Below, piece after piece: positions 36,290-47,264 of a DNA stretch of 64,000 nt. Numbering within the stretch: the stretch's first letter is position 1; each line of letters starts with the position of its first letter. The stretch lies in the NCBI GenBank assembly GCA_030549495.1, contig JAUIRK010000871.1, positions 248,001-312,000 of the forward strand. The letters run 5' to 3'. The notes beneath the pieces were generated by a model. That model did no database searches and was not told where the DNA came from. It worked only from the letters and a program-made list of their open reading frames with translations. This stretch comes from Nectonema munidae (Eukaryota > Nematomorpha > Nectonematoida > Nectonematidae). Position numbers and translations under genes: made by a program.

Positions 36290-38052
36290 TGGACGCATCG
36301 GATTATAAGGCGCAGGGTCAATGGTTGTCTCGTTTCATACATAATGTGCATTAATAAAATTAAAACAAAATAAACTTTATTAAAAAAATGTCGTAAGAAA
36401 TACCTAAAATTATACTCAATTCACTGACTTATTCCTCGCTTTCGAACCCATCAAACTCTTCATTTTCAGTATCCGGGTTTAAAAGTTGCGTAATCTTATA
36501 TTATTGAAAAGTTTTCTTTATATACTGAATTATGTGTGAAACTTACTTGGTGTTTTTAGATAGATTTAATCAATAAGTAAATTAATCAAAAAATTTCTAA
36601 AACTTGCTTTAAAAAAATATTGAATTTTATAAAAAAAAATTTTATAAAGTTATAAAGGATTGAAGAGAATGATAGTAACTATTAAAAAACTAAAAGTTTA
36701 AAAAATATTTTTATTTTTAATGTTGAAGTTTACATCCCACTTGTGGGATAAAGATCATGATCTGATTCATCATTATTTCAATCGCTATCATTGCTAGTAC
36801 TTTGCAACTCAGCAATGATTCCAGCTTTAGTAAAACCACGGATAATACTAAAGGCTGATCCTTTGGACCACGCATCCAAAATCCATTGACTGATAGTGGC
36901 ATAACTAGCCAGAGCTCGCAATTTTACTTTGAGCAATCTATTAACACGAATATCTAGCGGTTGTAGTTATTTAGTTCATCCACCTGCAATAATTGCAAGA
37001 TCTGATTAACATTTTTGACTTTGGCTTCGACCCTATCAGTGATATGGGCACGCATAGCGTCGCAAATTAGCATTGATGGAAACGAATGAAAAACCCATTA
37101 CGTCTTTTGACAAACACTTCACTTAACCTTTGGCTCATCTTCTGCACGTCCATCCACCCCTTTGAATTAGCTTTGATAATGAAACCAGATAGAAACTTTT
37201 CTTTTGGTAAAGTTTTTCTTTTAAAAATAATCATAAGAGGAAGTTTTTGACTATTAGCCTGGCAACCAAGAACTACAGTGAAACACGATTTGTGCGAATA
37301 GATACTAAACTGGTTCCTTTTTTCTCGACAGTACGATTCATAAGGATATCAAAAGTTAGTGGAATCTCATCCATATTAGTAATTTGTTCCAGTCGTATTT
37401 TTTTCAGCAATTAATTTTGACAGTAGTTCCGAATAATATTAAGTTTTTCTTCGTAATCTTTTGGCATTTGCTGCGAAACGGTCATTTTTGAGCGTATTGA
37501 AAGATTGTGTATTTTCATAAAACGAAAGCACAAAGAAGGACCTCTTTGAAAGTTATTGATTTTCATTCCACGTTCTATCTGTTGTCCTTTGTTCAATGAC
37601 TCACTGTTCAACATCGTTTTCTGACTGGGGACATCTAGCTTTGTTTTGTCTTCTTCACTTGGCGCAAATAATTTCTTGTTTTTTCCAATTTTTACCATAG
37701 ATTCATTTATACTAAATTCTCTTGCAGCTGCTCTATTTCCATGTTTTTTTGAATAATCAAAAGCTCTAAGTTTAAAACTTGCTTCGCAAACATGTCTTTT
37801 TGCAGGTCTCATTCGGAAACACGAAAAAAATTAAAAATTTAATCTAAAGAATCTAAAATATTTTAAACAACCTAGTTAATAAAAGATTATTATAAATTAA
37901 AAATAAAATTGCAAATCTTTTGGAATAATATTTTTTATGATTTAAAACTGCCTTGTTTTACTCTTTTTCATACACAAGACTATAAAGCGCATTCTTGTTC
38001 TCACAAAAAATAAAGTTACTCAAAGTGCGCCTTATAGTCCGAAAATGATGGT
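36290..38052 (-). mobile_element. pogo/Tigger-type transposon inside the LINE
   Basis: The left end carries CGGATTATAAGGCGCAG (36,299-36,315). The right end read on minus is CGGACTATAAGGCGCAC (38,041-38,025), with a second copy ACTATAAAGCGCATTC just inside. These 'TATAAGGCGCA' ends are known from pogo/Tigger-like elements. It contains a minus-strand pogo transposase. Exact boundaries and the TA duplication are uncertain; TAATCT occurs on both sides (36,251 and 38,053). It interrupts the RT domain of the LINE upstream of YADD. Confidence 0.8.
36717..37812 (-). pseudogene. pogo-family transposase, broken
   Basis: On minus from Met 37,812: a helix-turn-helix DNA-binding start (KRHVCEASFKLRAFDYSKK, NRAAAREFSINESMV); a CENP-B-like segment (SLCFRFMKIHNLSIRSKMT, QQMPKDYEEKLNIIR) to 37,411; then, across frame breaks, DDE_1 motifs. 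These are MDEIPLTFDIL (first Asp, about 37,360), PSMLICDAMRAHITD (second Asp, about 37,060) and a degraded third motif with DIRVNRLLK (about 36,940). Gene order matches pogo/Tigger/jerky proteins. Several stops and frameshifts make it inactive. Confidence 0.85.
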
Positions 38053-38063
38053 AATCTAATTAC

Positions 38064-39249
38064 CAGGGCGAGGAAAAATTGACCCAAAAAAATTGACTTT
38101 TACTCATAGAAAAAATTGACTTTATTGACTTTTTAAAGTTTCATTGAATTGAACAACTATGAACACTTTAGAGAAAGTATTGAAAATTATTTCAAAGAAT
38201 CCATGACTTTGTAATACAACAACATATAATTAAAGACATTTTCTGATTTAAAATTCGATCATTTTCTAGCAGTTTTTCCAGTTTAGAAAAAGATCTTTCT
38301 ACTTCTAAAGTTAAAACTTGACAATTTTGTAATTTGGGATAAGTACTGCGAGAGATTTGAGAGTTTTCCATATTCATGATTTTATTGATTTCATTTTATT
38401 TGAATCTATTTTCAAGATAACTTTTAACGCCACATTCGTCTTAAATGAAATAATGTTGAAACAAGTGAAGGCATCTTCGACTGAAAAAGTTTCTATGTTG
38501 ACCGTATCCTACTAAATCAATGAATCGTGAATATTCTCTAATTATTATTGTTAGCAAGTTTTGACACAGATTTTCTTTTTTAACAATTTCTTAAAATTTG
38601 GCAAAAAAATTCCATCATCTTCATCATTAATTTCTTCACTGCTGGAAGATTTTAATGAAAATATTTTGCTGCTTGCAACCAATTTGTCAATTTCGTTAAA
38701 ATTGGAACTGAAGTGTTGCCGATATGTTTGAAAAGAGAACGTCTTTTTCTATTACTGATTTTGAATGATTTAAAGCCGGTAATCTGCAATTTTGCAGGAT
38801 AACTTAACTTTTAAGGTAAACCTGTGTAAAAGATGTGAAAAACATGCAATGATAAAAAAAGTTTGGGAATAAAATTCCATAACTTCTGCAGCGGATATAT
38901 CGTATGTAACCGCGTTTGTCAACAAAAAAAATTTGTCTTACAAAAAACTTCTTCATGTTTAAACTCAGTCAGGCAAACTTTACAGTAAAACCTTTTATTA
39001 GATGAAAAAAGCCCAACTATTGTGGAAGTGTTGATATAATAAAGAAATCTTGTATGTATCGCGTATAAGAATTTTAGGCACATTGAATCAAAAAGTGTTA
39101 AATATAAAAATTGACTTTATTGACCTAAACTCGAAAAATTGACTTTAATTGACTTAAAAATTTTTTAGACTAAACAAGTAAAGATCCTCTTCAAAGAGTT
39201 TTTGCTAAACCAAAATAAAAGTTGACTTTATTGACTTTTACTCGCCCTG
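38064..39249 (-). mobile_element. hAT transposon inside the LINE
   Basis: The ends are CAGGGCGAG (38,064) and CTCGCCCTG (ending 39,249). Identical 8-bp repeats CTAATTAC flank it (38,056-38,063 and 39,250-39,257). Removing it joins LINE sequence directly before the YADD codons. The terminal areas repeat AATTGACTTTATTGACTTTT-like runs. It is 1,186 bp. A degraded minus-strand transposase lies inside (see 38,192). Confidence 0.92.
38192..38377 (-). pseudogene. hAT transposase C-terminal remnant
   Basis: A 61-codon minus frame contains CQVLTLEVERSFSKLEKLL followed by NDRILNQKMS. This matches the hAT dimerisation signature (a Ser/Val-rich lead, E-R-x-F-S-x-L-K). The rest of the transposase (38,400-38,800) is scattered over broken frames. 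Dead gene belonging to the surrounding element. Confidence 0.7.
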
Positions 39250-39680
39250 CTAATTACATACGCTGACGACATTACAATAACATCAACATTAAAATAGCTG
39301 AAGACAACATGCAAACTTACTTAAACATTATACACAAATGGCTCAAAGAAAATAATTTAGTACTTAATACCGACAAATCACCGTCAACTCTATTCACACA
39401 AGCAAACGTTGAACAAAACACAAAACTTTAATATTTGACCCTAAGCTCACATACAACAAACACACAAGAAAAAGCAAATAAAATGATTAACATTATTCGA
39501 GCATAAAGAATCATAAAACAAACCCTCACCAACACATATAAAACTATTACACGACCTATATTAGAATACGGATCAACAATATGGGGACGGAAATATCGCA
39601 ATCTAACATAACGAAATTTCAAACTCTACAAAACAGAGCACTACACTTAGCAACAAGCAACACTTTAGATACCAACATAC

Positions 39681-39957
39681 CAGTGGCGATGTGTGGTTTT
39701 ATACACTAGGCATGCAAAATTTAAATTGCTTACCCTGCATCGTATTTTCTTCATACAAAATGTGAAATGTTAACTTAGCCACAGATAGTATACAGATCTG
39801 CATTGAAGGATGAAAGCACAATTTAAATTGATTGCCTTCTATCGTATTTTCTTTAAATAAAATAAATTAGAGACCTTTTTGCGAAGTTGCAATTTTAAAT
39901 CATCATAATTTTAGTTTTTAAATTTTTTGAAGGCCATGCAATGAGGAGTGGCCTCTG
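39681..39957. mobile_element. hAT-like MITE inside the LINE
   Basis: It begins CAGTGGCGATG (39,681) and ends GGCCTCTG (39,957), a weak inverted terminus. Flanking 8-mers CAACATAC and CAGCATAC match at 7 of 8. Removing it restores LINE coding similarity across the junction (Thr-Asn-Ile, then the His-Lys-Glu-Thr stretch). No coding capacity in 277 bp. Confidence 0.7.
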
Positions 39958-40449
39958 CAGCATACATCTTCACAAAGAAACTTTTATACTACCTATCAAG
40001 AACACATTGATGTACACGCATCTAACTTGAGAGCAAAGGCTGCTAACCAAAAACACCAACTATATCATTTTTATCACTCTACAAAAACCCATGAAAAATA
40101 CGATATTTTAAGATAATAACCTCATTCTCTATATCACTTGTCAAAATAAAGAAGATAATCAATATCAAACAATGGTCAATAAAATAATTCACACACAAGC
40201 TGTAACAAACTATCTTTCTACTCTTAAACCTAAATAAAGTGATAAAAAACTTAAACCGAATAAAGAACAAACACTGCCCATTAAAACAAGGCACACATTT
40301 TTAAAACGTATAGCTAACAAATCACAGTTACTTCGTGATGATAAAATTGACCGCAAAACACATACGAATCCACGCTGTCCACTTTGCAATCAACGCATAC
40401 ACAACACACACCGCCTCTTCAACTGCACACACATACATACAACACTTAC

Positions 40450-41200
40450 TCATCGCTACTGCTGCTAAAGTATAACAAAATTTTTATATTTTTCCCTGTG
40501 AGTATTTTCCAGCGATAGATATACACTTTCTCAGTTCAAATAAAAATTGTTTCCCTTTTTTTTGAAGTAATATATTACACTAATAACGAGATAAGGAGAT
40601 AAGATTAAGGAGATGAACAGGATTAAAATCTGTTTTATTCAAATTTAGTACAAAATACTCATAATAATCATCAATTCTAGCATAAAATTGCAATAAAGTT
40701 AGAAAATAATACAATTTTTCAAAATTATAAGGGCATTCAATTCTTGCAAACACAGATCAAATTCACTTTCCACCATGGTGAACTCCACCATTAGCTACTT
40801 TTTTTCTTGACTTGAAATTGCCACCATTTTTCTTATCTTAAAATTAAGATGATCAATAAATCTTTCTTGTAAGAAATAACAAAAATTGTAATGCAACAAT
40901 ATATTAAAAAAAGGCGAAACTGTAGCAAGAATTATTATCTGTCTATAAAACTCTAACTACTATCATAATTGACCATTTTTTAAAATAAATATAAATGGAG
41001 AATATTGATACAAATAATTGTATTTGAATCAGAATATATATAATGTAAGAGATTGATATACTAACATCATCTTTCTTTCAATACATATTAGTACGTTGTA
41101 AATTCTTTTTTCGACATTTTGTATAGTGACAAGGAATTATATATATTGTTTAGTAGTATTTTTTCATTAATTATAATATAATTGGCAATGGAAAAAGTAG
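40450..41200. other. AT-rich intergenic DNA
   Basis: No gene, RNA or clear repeat recognised. Confidence 0.4.
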
Positions 41201-42173
41201 ATACAGTAAAACTTCTCTAAACCGGTCCTTCATAAAAAATTAAGCCGTTGGATATTTTAATATAAATAATTCTAGTTAAACTGGCGACAACTAAACCATA
41301 CATCGGCACATTTTTTGAATATATGTATGCATATATTAAGAAATTTTCACCTCAATATATCGGTCGTAATATTTTTCACTTGTTCAAGATAAAAAAAAAG
41401 CCGTAAAATAAATGTCTACCCGCAGAACTTTGAAAGCATACATTTGCTTGCAATTATTCCTTTTTTGTTTTCTTTTTTAGATTACAAAATGATTTTAAGC
41501 GCAAAAGTTTTCAAACGTTAGTACAGGTATCCGCACATGTGTGTAACGCACATCCGCACTGGCTTACGTGTCCTACCACAACTTTAATATACCATTAGAC
41601 TACCTATAAGCCATTTATAGTTTGTCAAAAATGTTTTTTTCCAATTCATTGTTTCTGATTATTTTTCTAAATTTCTGATAAAACATATGTCATCTATCAT
41701 CATAACATCAATCTTGATAGAGTGAATTTTAAAATATTTTTCTAAATACATACAAAAACTTAAACTATTAAACAATTTTAAATTCATAATAAAGAAAGAC
41801 GCAATGATTTAAAAATCTATTCAATTTTTTAAAATTTTGAACTTTAAATTTAGCTTAAAGCTTTATACTTACCATATATATTACAATTATTAAACTGTTC
41901 CATTTATAAGGTCGGAATGGTAAGCAAAGATGACGAAAAGAGGCGATTGTCTGAGGTATCATAAAAGAGTGAAAATGATACAAAATATGACGAAAAATAA
42001 GAGTGAGTAGAGTGTAAGAGAAACGATGATGTCGGAGGTTAGAAAATTGCTCACACTTGTTCCAATATAAATAAAATATCTTTTAGAGATTTAAATTGAT
42101 CACTGGTTAAACTATTTTTTGTCGTCAAGTCTAACGTATCATATCTGATGCTTTATTTTTACTTGATAAAGGG

Positions 42174-42571
42174 GGTGTGAGTAAGGTTGGTTAGATACCG
42201 GGCTTCAATAATTCAAGGTCTTGGGTTCGATCCCGCATCAAGTCTACTTTCCTCATAGTCCGATACAAGCGGCACAATTGTGCCTTCTCGATGAAAACAC
42301 CCCAAGGTACGTTTACCTTTATTTTTACACGACAAAAATTTACATATGAATAAATTAAAGAAGTAAAAACAAAACAATTAATAACCATGTGTTAACTTTA
42401 AAAAATATTTCTATTTGTAAAACTATTCATCAGGTGCGTTTTTCGCTTAAATTTTTATTTGCAATGAAAATTCCCATAACTTTTAAATGTATAAAAAGCT
42501 TACAAAAAAATGAAAATCTACTCATGAAATGAAGAAATTAGATTTTTATGGAGCGTTACTTAGTCATAAAT
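42174..42571 (+). repeat. tRNA-SINE and first copy of tandem duplication
   Basis: A SINE of the 27,964 family begins about 42,174: GGTTGGTTAGATACC box A-like, GGTTCGATCCC box B at about 42,223, then the shared body to about 42,330. Bases 42,187-42,571 are repeated at 42,581-42,965 without any difference I can see by eye. The 65-codon minus frame in each copy is not coding. Confidence 0.88.
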
Positions 42572-42580
42572 AATTTTTCA

Positions 42581-42965
42581 TTGGTTAGATACCGGGCTTC
42601 AATAATTCAAGGTCTTGGGTTCGATCCCGCATCAAGTCTACTTTCCTCATAGTCCGATACAAGCGGCACAATTGTGCCTTCTCGATGAAAACACCCCAAG
42701 GTACGTTTACCTTTATTTTTACACGACAAAAATTTACATATGAATAAATTAAAGAAGTAAAAACAAAACAATTAATAACCATGTGTTAACTTTAAAAAAT
42801 ATTTCTATTTGTAAAACTATTCATCAGGTGCGTTTTTCGCTTAAATTTTTATTTGCAATGAAAATTCCCATAACTTTTAAATGTATAAAAAGCTTACAAA
42901 AAAATGAAAATCTACTCATGAAATGAAGAAATTAGATTTTTATGGAGCGTTACTTAGTCATAAAT
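42581..42965 (+). repeat. Second copy of 385-bp tandem duplication
   Basis: Identical by eye to 42,187-42,571, offset 394 bp. The copies are separated by nine bases (AATTTTTCA). The repeat begins inside the SINE (at TTGGTTAGATACC), not at its 5' end. It is therefore a segmental duplication rather than a second SINE insertion. Confidence 0.93.
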
Positions 42966-43364
42966 GCGAGTATAAGATAAAGTATTGAATGTGATAGGTT
43001 GGAAATTAATAAAACAAGCTCTTGTTTCTATTTAGATCAGTTTGAGATCAAAATATTATTTGCATATAAGATACATTGCAAGTGAGAAGATAACATATAT
43101 ATATATATTGTATGGAACTTTGTCTTACGAACAATTTTGGCAGGCAAATTTTGACTCAGCTCAAGAACTGTTCTTCAGGTCACGAACTTGAAAATTGGGT
43201 CTTTTATCATTTATCCTTTATTTTCTATGGCGTGATAAGTATAGAGATATAATAAGGCTTAATTTACGTATGACAATCTATACTAAATATAAAAACCTTA
43301 TCGGTTTATGATCATTCCGGGTACCGAACGGCTGTATTCGTAAACCAAGTTTTCACTGTACCAT

Positions 43365-44285
43365 TTATTATAAATGAACTTTTAAAATTAAGGAAATAAC
43401 GAAAACTAATGTAAATTTGCACAACCAGAATTTTATTGCCAATATCTCGCTCTCAAGGATATTTAATGTTTTTATGTTTAATTCATTCTAATATAAAATT
43501 ATATTATATATTTATTTTTAATTCAGAATATGCTTGTTAAAGGTCTTTGAGACCTTAATGTTGTCAATAAAATTTCGCTTGTGGAGATTTACACTATTTT
43601 ACTTGTTTGCATAATGGTACTTCACAGCACCCAGTTCAGATATATTTATAAGATTAGATATTTTAGGTAAGATATATTTTTTTCATGAATATCCTGTAAT
43701 GTTTTGCTTAAAAAGACATAGAGGTCTTACTTAAAAGCATAAGAGTCGATTTGGGGATCCATTCGTAGTCTACGTCATCATTATTTTGAGTGCCTCTTTC
43801 AATATTTGTTTTGAAGGAATACTTAGATTTCTAAATAGAGTAGAAAAAATAAATAAGGTATATTTTTAAAACTAAAGAAAAATACAAATCCACTAATAAT
43901 ATAAATTCTTGTCCAAAAGAAATATCAAGGAATTATGACCCACATAAACAAAGTAAAACGCGAATATTCACATAAAGTAGGTTTGCGAAGTCAGAAAGAA
44001 AGTATCCAACCCAAACTGAGAGTACTTACAAAAATTCGATTCCGACTCCAAATACTTAAAAAATCAATAACTTTAAAGCCAACTCTTCACTTCCGACGTT
44101 GCAACCCTAAATTATTTTTGTAAAAATTTAGTAGAAAAAAGAAACATTGATCACCAGTTTATCGTTATCTATTTAGCCTATAAATCAATGGACTCTTAGG
44201 CTGTGCTACGAATATTATAGCAGGGGTTTATTCCTATCCTTTTATTTTAATAACACACAAATACAAAAACATATTTTTAAAATTA
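43365..44285. other. AT-rich intergenic DNA
   Basis: No supported gene. A 62-codon basic frame at 43,935 has no recognisable motif. Confidence 0.35.
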
Positions 44286-44296
44286 TTGAGTAGCTT

Positions 44297-44423
44297 GGAG
44301 CCTGAGTAAGGTTGATTAGATAGTGGGTTTCGATAACTCAAGATCTTGGATTCAGCCTCCTTTCCTCATAGTTCAATACAAGGGGCGCTTCTCGATGAAA
44401 ACACCCGCACTATCTCTACCTTT
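44297..44423 (+). repeat. tRNA-derived SINE, diverged copy
   Basis: GAGTAAGGTTGATTAGATAG, ATAACTCAAGATCTTGGATTC, CTCATAGTTCAATACAAG and TTCTCGATGAAAACACCC follow the order of the 27,964 copy, with a deletion after box B and more substitutions. It lies about 200 bp upstream of the orphan ORF. Confidence 0.75.
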
Positions 44424-44622
44424 TTGCCCATCACATGTTCATATGTGAATGCGCAAACAAGAGAGGATTGTTACAAATGCACACAACTGGCCTATTGTGT
44501 GCAGATACAAAAGAAGGGAGGCAGTAGTTTTCCCTTCCCTTAATTTTACTTAATTTTTCACTTGATTACTTTAACTTTCCTTTATTAATTTTAGTTTGAT
44601 TTAGAGTTTGCGTTTCGTGATT

Positions 44623-45657
44623 ATGTCCTTTTCTATATTTCGTAGAGATAGACATCTCAATACAGCTATCAGTCATGAGGTATACCGATTTCTAGACAGG
44701 ACTATATTTCTCCCTAAGAGAGATTATCCTAAAGAAATAATACGTTTGCTGCAATTTACAACTATTACGGAAGACTTCTATCAAAAAAGTCTAATGTTCC
44801 AACCTCTCCTGCATGAGTGGTTTCAAAAACGAATGTCGTCTATAAACTCTCTGGATGAAGAAAAACGAATACTATCTATGCTCAACCTAGCAAGTACTTA
44901 CACACATCATCAGACAACGTGGTGGACAGGTTATAAGACAGCTCCATTATCCAACATAACAGATTCTTTACCTCAATGTCGAATATTGAGTCGATTCTTT
45001 TGGACTTATAATAAATTCCGTCTGATTCTTGATCAAATATGCAATTCTAGTAGCATGGAACAATCTGTCGATTTAGACAGTAGTACTTCTGTGACATTCT
45101 TTTGATATTTTTGTATCCTTAAAATCAATGATAAAGAAATTACACGTCATTACACTTCCTTTCTCTCAGTAGAGAGTTCTTTCTCAGCTTGTTATTCTTC
45201 ACTGTGCTATAGTTTGATAGCTAACTTATATGGTAAATATCCAGACAGAAGTTTATTTTCTCTGGTCAATCAAATAATAACCTGTGGCTTTTCAGATATC
45301 ATCACTTTCCAAGACAAAATTTCTAATGTATGCAAATTTATAACCCCTCTCATAATAGGTAATGTAATTTCAAGGGCAGACTCATTCAGTCAGTGTGCAT
45401 TCCTGGACACTATGTTGGAAGAATCCGCTTCCTATAAACATAGCAGCTTGCTCAGTACAATTAACTCGCTTCCAAGGGAGGCAGTATTTAGGTCAAGCTT
45501 CATGAGTTTGGCTTTATGTCATATATCTAATTTACTTAGAAGTTCTAGACTTGTGGCTGAAGCAAAAAAAATTCAAAATAGGTTGGATACAGATATTCAT
45601 TTCTCAAATTCAAATAGTCTTTCTCCACGGAAAAATCAAAACTTATTTCTCTTATAG
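44623..45657 (+). pseudogene. Orphan 344-codon ORF with one in-frame TGA
   Basis: From ATG 44,623 one frame stays open to TAG/TAA-free end 45,657 except for a single TGA at 45,103-45,105; the reading resumes in the same frame without indel. The translation is about 160 plus 183 residues. It is rich in Leu, Ser, Phe and Tyr, predicted mostly helical from its pattern, with no signal peptide, zinc motif, DDE or RT signature. Landmarks are HHQTTWWTGYKTAPLSNI in the first half and LANLYGKYPDRSLF-like and PREAVFRSSFMSLALCHI stretches in the second. There are no visible introns. It is less AT-rich than the neighbours and flanked by a SINE and a repeat end. I cannot assign a family. One possibility is an endogenised nucleoprotein-like gene of a negative-strand RNA virus, which I hold only weakly. 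Confidence 0.55.
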
Positions 45658-45819
45658 CCACTAGCCATAAGTTTTGCTTCAAAGTGGTAATTATATTGCT
45701 ATAAAAATCCAAAATTTTTGTATTAAATATATGGTAGATTATGATTTCTATACGTCTGCAAATCATTATCTACTTTTTTAATATTTCAAATTTTGATCTA
45801 TAATTTGATTTGAGCATTC

Positions 45820-45965
45820 ATCTTTTCAAGGTCAAAAGGACAAAAAGTAACGATAACTAAAACCATCAGAAATTCTAATTTAACGATAACGAAATCTTTT
45901 TCGTTGAAGATAACAATAACTTAACCAAGTTATTTTCAGAAGTAACGATGCCAACTTTATATATT
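45820..45965. repeat. Repeat with AACGATAACG motifs, element end
   Basis: AGTAACGATAACTAAAACC, TTAACGATAACGAAATC and TTATTTTCAGAAGTAACGATG occur in 140 bases. The minus strand from 45,960 reads TTGGCATCGTTACTTCTG, like a terminus of a hAT-type element. Similar AACGATAACG motifs flank 51,250-52,105. Confidence 0.5.
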
Positions 45966-45969
45966 CCAA

Positions 45970-46625
45970 ACTTATCCTTGCTATTCAAAACAATATGAAA
46001 TGTAAGTTCGAATAACGGACATTTTATATATAGCACCAATTAAGGAAATATGGCAAATTACCATTCATAAATATATTGAGATTGAAACAACTTGATCGAA
46101 TAAAAAGTAAACACGTTCAAGTATTAGAAGAAAAAAAATATATCAAATGAAAAATGTCACAAAATTTTTTTATTTCCTTCCAGTTTAGTTGATTTTTCTT
46201 TTCTTGTTTCTTTTTCAGCAATGGAATCAGAGCACAGTTCAAGCTCCTTCTGAGAAGAAACAACCGAATAGGATGAAATTTATGATTATTTTTCAAGTTT
46301 TGCTTCGAGTGATAAATCAATTAGATGATAATTTGATTTCAACAGATCAAGTGCAGTATAGTTGGGAACCTTTTGCTGATTCGCGTTGAAGAACAACAAG
46401 TGAAATTTTAGAGATATGATAACATCATCACATGGACCTAGAGAGAGAGGTCTTTTCTCTTGTTAAAAAGACATGTTAAAAATTGTTCACCTTTTTTGCT
46501 CTTAATAGATCAAATATTTAAATAGATAGAGAATTATGGGTAAGTATTAATAACTATTAAAAAGTATGCATAAAAGCAACGCGAAATTTTAGAAGATAAG
46601 ATAGGGAACTGTATACAAATTAATG
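45970..46625. other. AT-rich intergenic DNA
   Basis: A frame at 46,189-46,389 ends in QVQYSWEPFADSR and looks acidic, faintly recalling the N-terminus of a piggyBac-type protein (compare YSWEPTQASFGRT in the 10,787 copy). This is too short to call. Nothing else seen. Confidence 0.35.
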
Positions 46626-46940
46626 TATACTTTATTTGCGGCCCGCAAGGCAAATTTCTGCGGCCCTCTAAGAAAATGAGATAAAGTTGATGTTAAATTA
46701 TATAGATATTAGTTTATAAAAATTTCAACAAATTTGTTATAAAAACTTTAAGTTTCTATCAAAATATAGATAGGATTATGATTTTTAAAATATCATTGGA
46801 GCTTAAACAAATTTTTTCTAACTTTTATTTCAAGGTTTTTTACTTATATATATATTACATTTAAATTTAGGATTAATGATGAAGATTTATTAACATTAAT
46901 TATATTAAATTAATTTATTAAAATAATGATCGTGTTTATT

Positions 46941-47158
46941 AAAAGCTAGAAAATTTTTTCAGACCATATTTTTCAATAGCATACATACATAGTAAACAAG
47001 AGCAAAATAGAAATAAAATTAAATTAAAAACTTAATTTAAATCTGATAAGTTTTAATTAAGTTTTTAATTTTATTTTATTTTATTTCATTTTCAATTTGC
47101 TCTTGTTTACTATGTCTGCTATTGAAAAATATGGTATGAAAATTTTTTCTAGCTTTTT
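46941..47158. repeat. Long palindrome (foldback), about 218 bp
   Basis: The left arm AAAAGCTAGAAAATTTTTTC.. (46,941) pairs with ..GAAAATTTTTTCTAGCTTTT (ending near 47,156). Inner blocks CCATATTTTTCAATAGC / GCTATTGAAAAATATGG and ATAGTAAACAAGAGCAAA / TTTGCTCTTGTTTACTAT are exact or nearly exact reverse complements. The arms are about 100 bases with small mismatches, and the centre is near 47,050. It would form a long hairpin as RNA or DNA. It sits about 105 bases upstream of the transposase ATG. Confidence 0.9.
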
Positions 47159-47264
47159 GTTTTTAAACTCCATTTACTCAATTTTTTAGATTTTTAAAGT
47201 CTTCATTTTTTGTTATATCTTTGTTTACAAGCAGGATATATTTTTTCAATTATTATCAATTCTA

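Larger units (their letters stand above)
35040..40440 (+). mobile_element. Jockey-type LINE interrupted by three DNA transposons
   Basis: Pieces of one non-LTR retrotransposon occur in order on plus. Endonuclease: 35,060-35,290, ITIQETKLNKN and RQDRPNSPRGGDLITYIKQN. Reverse transcriptase start: 35,810-36,018, LSPIVKLLEKVIHRNIQ and QHGFKKCYSTTPAL. RT continuation lies to about 36,247. The catalytic YADD is at 39,259-39,270. A C-terminal CPLCNQRIHNTHRLFNC zinc knuckle is at 40,373-40,426. Between YADD and the knuckle, HIDVHASNLRAKAANQK is also typical. Stops and frameshifts are frequent and part of the endonuclease is missing. Insertions at about 36,290-38,052, 38,064-39,249 and 39,681-39,957 account for the long gaps. 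Confidence 0.85.
41204..43358. mobile_element. Possible TA-flanked element or two related ends
   Basis: TA-CAGTAAAACTTCTCTAAACC (41,202) and, on minus, TA-CAGTGAAAACTTGGTTTACG (43,360) are variants of the CAGTNAAAC-type termini of Tc1/mariner/pogo relatives, facing each other with TA outside. The 2.15 kb between holds the duplicated SINE segment but no transposase. They may be two ends of one decayed element or two unrelated fragments. Confidence 0.4.

Noticed and set aside
42191-42782. Two identical 65-codon minus frames
   Set aside because: They lie in the duplicated SINE and its flank; identity reflects the DNA duplication, not a gene pair.
44623-45657. TGA as selenocysteine codon in the orphan frame
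   Set aside because: No selenoprotein-like motif around the codon and no SECIS-like hairpin recognised downstream; ordinary nonsense mutation is simpler.
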